Source: Fallopia convolvulus
Taxonomy: Eukaryota > Streptophyta > Magnoliopsida > Caryophyllales > Polygonaceae
Direction: 5' to 3'
Assembly: GCA_964016875.1 (NCBI GenBank)
Contig: OZ024718.1
Location: forward strand, 7,569,001-7,633,000
Length of the DNA: 64,000 nucleotides
Positions 57,395 to 64,000 of this stretch are shown here, one piece after another (within the stretch, counting starts at the first letter, position 1; the number at the start of each line of letters is the position of its first letter). Under the pieces are notes generated by a model. That model did no database searches and had not been told where the DNA came from. It worked only from the letters and a program-made list of their open reading frames with translations. The translations under genes were made by a program, and so were the position numbers.

Positions 57395-58744
57395 TATTAG
57401 ATGCTTTTACTTTTCTCTCAATTACCCATAATTGTCTTGGGAGAAGTGGAGTACTTAATTAATGTGGGGTATACTCTAGGGATATAAATGGATGAAAATT
57501 ATATATGAACATCTATTTTGAAAAAAAAAAAAAGCTAGGTCTGAAAGATTGAGAGACCAAGACAAAACTTGATAGCCGGATAAACCGATAAAAAAAACCA
57601 AACAAGAAGAAAGCAAACAAACAAAACAGATAAAGAACAAGATAAACAAGCACCGAGCAAAAAAGTTGGAATAACCAGATAGGAGAAAGACAATTCTGCG
57701 GGTCAGTAAAGAACTAATTAATATATGCGTTTAAAGTTATCAGATAACAAGACAGTAAGAAGCCGACTTGAATAGTACAATAATTCGCATGAAAAAATAG
57801 GATACTTTATTAGTGTTTATTTACAGAGTTCAAGCTATGAAAACTATATACTATAATGTCTAATAAAACCCCTAAAATTATCTTGGGATAGATTAAAAAA
57901 TCCGATAGACAATCGAGAAAACCGGCCAAACTCAAATTTAAGAATACATCTTTGTAAAGGTATAACCCAATTTAACATTGGTAATGGCATTGGAACAACC
58001 TCCTGCATATGGGTACATGTATTTGTTTAGTTTGGTTGTTTTATACAGTACTGTACAAAATTTGATCTGAATTTGGTAAAAAAGGCGGCTGAGGAAGAAC
58101 AATAAAACAAGGGGCCATACCACTCAAGGGTGCAGACAGGACAGGGAATTTTGTGATAGCTTTCTTGATTTGGTTTTGTACCCACCCCAAATTATAACCT
58201 TTGACCATCACACATGCCCTAGATTTTTTATTTTTCCCTTTTATTTCTTAAGTTTTTTGTTTTTTTTTACAAACATGTTTTTAGCCTATTTATGTATGTT
58301 AAAATTCCTTAAATTCTATTATCAACATGGTGTAACCTTATATATAACATCATTTCTGTTTTGTAATGAATTTTTTAATTTTATTAGAAATAAAAAATAA
58401 TATATTAACAACGGTTTTTTTAACGAGGGACCCACCTTTGGTGGTAAATCCCCAGTCCTTGAATTAGCCGGTAAAGTATACAAACCAGGTAAACAGGCTT
58501 GCACCGATCGGCTCAACAGTTATGTTATTTTGCAAATCAAACTTTTCATTAGTCATGTCATTTTTCGACCTAGTGGTAGGAAGAATGTTTGTATATTTTC
58601 CTCATATAAGAAAATGTTATATAATGTTGTAAATTATTAAATGACCAAGTATCATATATGTATTGTGCATGTATGGATATACTTGTATTTGTTTATAATT
58701 TATTATTTATCATTATAATACCTTAAATCTTTGGCTTTTTAATA
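57395..58744. other. AT-rich intergenic DNA
   Basis: No gene is recognised. A less AT-rich 58420-58510 stretch (GAGGGACCCACCTTTGGTGG..) looks like the tail of some dispersed repeat, but I cannot name it. Confidence 0.35.
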
Positions 58745-59022
58745 CTCCATTTGTTTCTCAAAGTTGTCTTTTTAGACCACTACACGATTATTGAGAACAT
58801 TATTTATACCTAATATAGTCTTATTAAATGAAAAAAAAGTGACATGAAAAAATGAAAAAAGTGATCCCAATCTTACATTAAATGGGAAAATGAAAAAAAT
58901 TATCCCACTTTTTTAGAGTATAACTGAAAAAAAAAAATAGAAAACAATGGTAAAAGCACATGTTTTATAAAAAATGATACAGTAAATGGGTTAAAAGGAC
59001 TACTTTTGAGAAACGGAGGGAG
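58745..59022. mobile_element. Stowaway-like (Tc1/mariner) MITE (278 bp)
   Basis: CTCCATTTGTTTCTCAAAG at the left and CTTTTGAGAAACGGAGGGAG at the right are inverted, with TA on both sides. CTCCCTCCGT ends and TA duplications define plant Stowaway elements. The left TIR has diverged slightly. Confidence 0.78.
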
Positions 59023-59024
59023 TA

Positions 59025-59648
59025 TTAAAGTATAGTAAACCCTTGGAGTCCATTTGATACACCTTTGGTTACGTTGTTTAATATACGGTGACCTTATAGT
59101 TAATTGATCAGAATGATGTTCTACTAAGCTTACTATAGTTGTTATGCTTTCGAGGACAAATATGTTGTTATCATGTGTGTTAGAGGGATGGAGAAACAAA
59201 ATTCTAATGTTTTCCCGTTAACATGCATATATGGTTGGTAAAAGTGTGTTACATAAGGATCAGGAACCTGAATAAAGAATTTGTTACCATGGTTGAAGTG
59301 GGTTAGTTGGGGAGATGCAACAAAACAATGGTGAGCATTGGTAGGTGTTAAAAGTTTAAAAGAGTTAATTTATGATGACAAACAACCACTCTTTCCTTTG
59401 ATAGGGACATAATAATTGATTAACCATAATGACACTAAGTTGTAGTAATTTAATTTTCAATCAATTTAACTTTACATTCTCATATCTACTCTATTAGCCA
59501 ATTAATTAATGATTTCATATCAAGTTTAATTTATGAGATTAAAATTAACATTTATCTTTCCTTTCTTCATAAATAGAAAAAATCTAAGAAAAATGTTGAA
59601 TCATACGCCATATAAATAGTGAAATATTATAAAACAATACTTATGACT
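59025..59648. other. AT-rich intergenic DNA
   Basis: No feature recognised. Confidence 0.35.
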
Positions 59649-60034
59649 AGATCTATCAAAACTTAATCCAATTCGACAACCTGATCTGACCCGAAATTTT
59701 AGGATTAATACCCAACTTAAAAATTAATGGGTCAAAAAAAGACTCGAATCCAATAGGGTGAAATCCAAAACTCAATTGATTGAACCGATTTATTTTATTT
59801 GCAAAATATATAAAATTTATTTTGAAAACTGAAATAATATATATTATGAAATAATATTATTTAATAATAAATATTATTTTAATAGTCAGAAAAAATTCGA
59901 AATTCTTGACCCGATAGGTCAATCCTACCCCTACGAAAACCCGCAACGACCCCATCCAATTAACATGTGACCTATATCGACCCAAACCCTATTCAACCCA
60001 AACCCGAAATAACCCGACCCAATTGACAGATATA
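59649..60034 (-). repeat. Dispersed MITE-like repeat, copy B
   Basis: On the minus strand it starts ATATCTGTCAATTGGGTCGGG, has an AT-rich centre and ends TTTTGATAGATCTA. It aligns over its length with 48129-48545, which is in the opposite orientation. Confidence 0.5.
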
Positions 60035-60778
60035 TTTGTTAAAGTTCGACGGGCCACAATACGGACGGAGAGGGAGACCTTCCCAGCGCACATACGCGAC
60101 AAGCCCATCACATAAGCTCATGTGATTTTATCCTAAAACCAATTGGTGATTTGAGGAGTAACGGAGTAACCCAAGGATATATATTATAGGCATTTATTCT
60201 TCGTATTCCGGATGTGGGATAATTGTCTTCACAATACTTATGGCTATATTGAGTTTAATATTTGTTTTATGAAAATACATATAATATAATTAGAATTATC
60301 CATATATAAACTAGATCGAAAGATGTAGGGTTAAAAAATTACAACTAGCCAAGGACTTGTTCCAACAAACAAACACAAGAGCTTGACAACCTTGACAATA
60401 AACACTCACCACAAAAATAACGTCAAGAAAAATGAGTCCTTTATTCCCCCTTGCCCAAAAAAAAACATAAATTAGAAATCTTTAATCAACAAAATTAGGT
60501 TTGATTGTTTGAACTTTGAACTTTGAATAATTGACTGCCCCAAAAGTAAGAATTTCCATGACATGGCTTTGCTTTCATCCCAACCCCAACACCCCTCCAT
60601 CTCTCTCTCCTTTCTTTCTTTCTCCGATATTTACAAACCCTCCTTTCTTTTTCTTTTATACTCTTCTTCATCCATGGAGTTTACATAATCTTCATTCATT
60701 GGCGAACCATGTTTTAAGCTCATGCGTAAAGCGGGGAGGATTTTAGAAGAACAAACTCTGAGCTGAAATAAATCAATT
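60035..60778. other. Promoter and 5' UTR region of the receptor kinase
   Basis: CT-rich tract at 60595-60660 (CTCTCTCTCCTTTCTTTC), typical of plant 5' UTRs, then a short leader to the ATG at 60779. No TATA box could be placed with confidence. Confidence 0.45.
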
Positions 60779-63700
60779 ATGCTAAAAGAATCCAATTCTG
60801 TTGCCTGTCTGCTTTTGCTACTACTCTTCAACATCTTTCTGGTTCTACTCAAAGGTGAGCCTTTTATTTTATTTTCGTTCATTTCTTCTCTGCGGCTTTT
60901 CATCGAACACCTGATCGGCATGATGAAACCCAATTGTTCTAGATTGTTTCATCCAGTTTCCGTTTCTGGGTTTTGTCAGAAAATCTTTGATTCACGAAGG
61001 GTTTTGATTATTTTAATTGTTATTTAATGATTATTATAGGTGCAATTGTCGAGGGAGATTCTCTGGACACAGACACACAAGTTCTGTTGAGCTTGAAATT
61101 CTTTCTCGAAGAGCAAAACCAGGTGAATAGGGGAAGATACACTCAGTGGATTCAGCTTGGTAATAGCTCCACGCCCTGCGACTGGCCGGGAATCAATTGC
61201 AGCTCCTCGGGTGCGGGCGCCGGCCATCGAGTCACCGGCGTTGATCTCTCTTGTAGTAGCATCGCCGGAGATATCTTCGGTAACTTCTCTGCTTTGACAG
61301 CGCTCTCCCGTCTTGACCTCTCACAGAACACAATAAATGGGCAGATTCTTAGTGACTTGGGAAGTTGCAAAACCCTAAAGTATCTCAATTTGTCGCACAA
61401 TTTGATTGGTGGAGAGTTGAATGTGTCTGGGTTGAGCAGCTTAGAGGTCCTAGATCTATCAGTGAACAGGTTTCATGGCGAAATCCAGCTTACCTTCCCA
61501 GCCATTTGTGGGCATTTGAAGGTTGTAAATTTATCAACTAATAACTTCACAGGGCAAGTAGATGGGTGTTTTGAGCAGTGCTGGAATTTGGACTATCTTG
61601 ATTTGAGTGCAAACCAGTTCAATGGGAAACTATGGAATGGATTTGCAAGGCTCAAGGAGTTCTCTCTCTCAGAGAATGGCTTCTTTGGCTCAGTTTTTCC
61701 GTCATCTTTCAGTGGGAATTGCAACCTGCAGATTCTGGACTTATCAGAGAATCAGTTTGGTGGGGAAATTCCCTCAGAGATCTCGAATTGTAAGAGCTTG
61801 TATGCCTTGAATTTGTGGGGAAATCAGTTCAAGGGCAAGATCCCTTCTTCTCTTGGATCAGTTTCCACTTTAGGGGCTTTGATTTTAGGGAAGAACAACT
61901 TCTCAAGGGATTTGCCTGAATCACTGTTGAATTGCACTAATCTGACCTTCTTGGATTTAAGCAAGAACAACTTGGGTGGGGATATACCACCGATTTTCGG
62001 CAGGTTCAGTCAGCTGATGTTTCTAGTTCTTCATACAAATGCATTCACAGGAGGGATAAACTCTTCAGGCATACTGAAACTACCAAATATTTCTCGCCTA
62101 GACCTCAGCTATAACAATTTCTCAGGCCCTCTTCCTGTTGAGTTTTCTAACATATCAACAATGCAGTACTTGGTTCTTGCCTATAACCAGTTTTCAGGCC
62201 CAATCCCACCTGTATACGGAAACCTAAAAAGTCTCCAAGTGCTCGATCTCTCCTTCAACAACTTAACTGGAAGAATTCCATCCACATTTGGAAACCTGAA
62301 ATCTCTTTTGTGGCTTATGCTGGCGAACAATTCACTGACAGGTCAAATCCCGCGAGAGCTGGGCAATTGTAACAGCTTACTGTGGTTAAACCTAGCCAAC
62401 AACCGGTTTAACGGGTCAATCCCACAAGAGTTGACCAAAATCGGTGCAAACCCAAATCCCACGTTTCTCATGAACCGAAATAGCGGTCCTCTTATTCCTG
62501 GGTCAGGAGAGTGTTTAGTAATGAAGAGGTGGATACCAGCAAACTACCCTCCATTTAGCTTTGTGTATATCCTGCTGACAAGAAAGAGTTGCAGAAGCAT
62601 ATGGGACCGGATACTTAAAGGGTACGGTCTGTTTCCTGTGTGCAAACCTGGAACAAATGTAAGGACACTTCAGATTTCTGGCTACCTTCAGCTAAGTGGA
62701 AACCAGTTTTCTGGCGAAGTCCCTCAACATATTGGCAGGATGCAGAATTTCAGTATGTTCCATTTAAGTGGAAATCAGTTCTCTGGTGCATTGCCCTCAG
62801 AAATTGGAAATTTGCCACTGGTTGTCCTAAATGCCTCCCAAAATGGATTTGCTAGTACAATTCCTTCAGAGATTGGGAACCTTAAATGCTTGCAAAACCT
62901 TGATTTGTCCTACAACAACTTCTCAGGCACATTCCCTACAAGCCTGAACAATTTAAATGAGCTGAGTAAATTCAATGTGTCTTATAACCCTTTGATTTCT
63001 GGTGTGATTCCATCAACAGGGCAATTAGCAACGTTTGACAAGTATTCGTTCCTTGGTGACCCGCTCTTACGCTTGCCGTCATTCCTCAACAACTCCTTAC
63101 CGATTTCACCATCACCTAAGAATGGAACTGCCCACGTAAGGAATAGAGGGATCCTAAAACAGGCCACATTCTTCATCTTCTTGATCCTAGTATTCGTCTT
63201 CTTGATCTGTGGCGCGTTCACGATCCTTGTTTGTTCTTTTATACGAGGCCCAAAAGAAACTCAAAGATATCTCTTACAGAGCAGACTTCGCCAATATGGC
63301 TCCTCATCATCCAGCTCAAGCGTGTCTTCGCCTTGGTTGTCTGATACAATCAAAGTCAACAAAACGCCTTTTACCCTCGCTGATATCCTGAAAGCCACAG
63401 CCAACTTTTCTGAGGATAACATCATTGGGACAGGAGGATTCGGAACCGTTTATAGAGGAATATTGCCTGATGGAAGACAGGTTGCTGTGAAAAAGCAGCA
63501 AAGAGAAGGAATTGAAGGGGAAAGAGAGTTTCGTGCTGAAATGGAGGTTTTCTGTGGCAACAGTGCAATCTGGCCCCACCCAAATCTAGTCACTCTTTAC
63601 GGTTGGTGTCTTGACAGGTCACAGAAGATTTTAATCTACGAGTACATGGAAGGTGGGAGCTTAGAAGATTTAATCTCAGATCAAACAAAGTTGAATTGGA

Positions 63701-64000
63701 GAAGACGAATTGCTATTACCATTGATGTTGCAAGAGCTTTAGTATTCCTCCACCATGAATGTTACCCTGCAATTGTACACAGAGATGTCAAAGCAAGCAA
63801 TATCTTGCTAGACAAGAATGGCAAAGCGACAGTGACTGATTTCGGGCTTGCTCGGATATTGGACAATACTGTGGACAGCCACGTCAGCACAATAGTGGCC
63901 GGTACAGTAGGCTATGTTGCACCGGAATATAGCCAGACATGGCAAGCTACAACAAAAGGCGATGTGTACAGCTTCGGAGTGTTGGCTATGGAGCTTGCCA
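60779..64000 (+). CDS. NILR1: LRR receptor-like serine/threonine kinase, At1g74360 (NILR1)-like, C terminus beyond window
   Basis: Exon 1 (60779-60854) encodes a signal peptide (MLKESNSVACLLLLLLFNIF). Intron 60855-61039 (GTGAGC...ATAG) and exon 2 from 61040 stay in frame to the window end, about 1013 residues of an expected ~1100. In order: LRR N-terminal cap with CDWPGINC, some 20 LRRs, an island region with SGECLVMKRWIPANYPPF and KGYGLFPVC, a few more LRRs, a membrane span at about residues 734-760, and the kinase: Gly loop GTGGFG 822-827, Lys 843, HRD 939-941 (RD type), DFG 959-961, then YVAPEYSQTWQATTKGDVYS. This pattern closely matches Arabidopsis At1g74360/NILR1, a plasma-membrane receptor known from nematode-triggered immunity. 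Orthology is inferred; the ligand here is unknown. The end of the kinase (~90 residues) is outside. Confidence 0.93.

Noticed and set aside
1..64000. tRNA, rRNA or organellar genes
   Set aside because: None recognised by eye; the tRNA-like strings found are primer-binding sites of LTR elements.

Overview
This window is nuclear DNA from a flowering plant, most likely a eudicot. It has plant-type genes with short GT-AG introns, AT-rich intergenic DNA, and dense nested transposable elements of plant lineages (Harbinger, hAT, Mutator, Stowaway, Ty3/gypsy CRM-like and Tat, Ty1/copia, L1 LINEs). I cannot name the species from sequence alone.

Layout. Bases 1-391 are the decayed 3' end of a hAT-type transposase. 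A Harbinger-type element (395-4017) with TTA target-site duplications follows, and it is split by a reverse-oriented non-coding LTR element (471-3255) whose inside consists of four kinds of tandem repeat. Next come a 3.0-kb solo LTR (4427-7429) and a full-length CRM-like Ty3/gypsy element (7620-16003) with broken gag-pol frames, then copia debris interrupted by a Tat-element fragment. The first host gene is a two-exon bicupin gene (18287-19742) with a good TATA box but a frame-breaking deletion in the linker. A LINE relic and an F-box pseudogene (21852-23109) follow.

From 24.9 to 36.3 kb there is a 614-bp insertion with an 11-bp target duplication, then an old reverse-strand retroelement split by a Tat-lineage element (26129-35445). 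That Tat element has broken gag-pol but carries an apparently intact, four-exon, 513-codon gene on the opposite strand (34680 down to 32914). From 36.3 to 42.0 kb is an array of about 660-bp tandem repeats, interrupted by a small gag-protease-only LTR element (39410-41682) and ending next to the 3' end of a broken NLR-type LRR gene. LINE, solo-LTR, copia and MITE insertions and a degenerate telomere-like tract fill 43-60 kb.

The last gene (60779 to beyond 64000) is a receptor kinase with signal peptide, LRRs, island domain, membrane span and RD kinase, closely resembling Arabidopsis At1g74360 (NILR1). It is intact as far as the window goes and is the only clearly functional host gene here.

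The main points for a second look are the spliced antisense gene inside the Tat element, the all-TAG pattern of premature stops in three retrotransposons, the tandem array with a recurring reading frame, the gag-only and internally deleted elements, and the frameshifted cupin gene.
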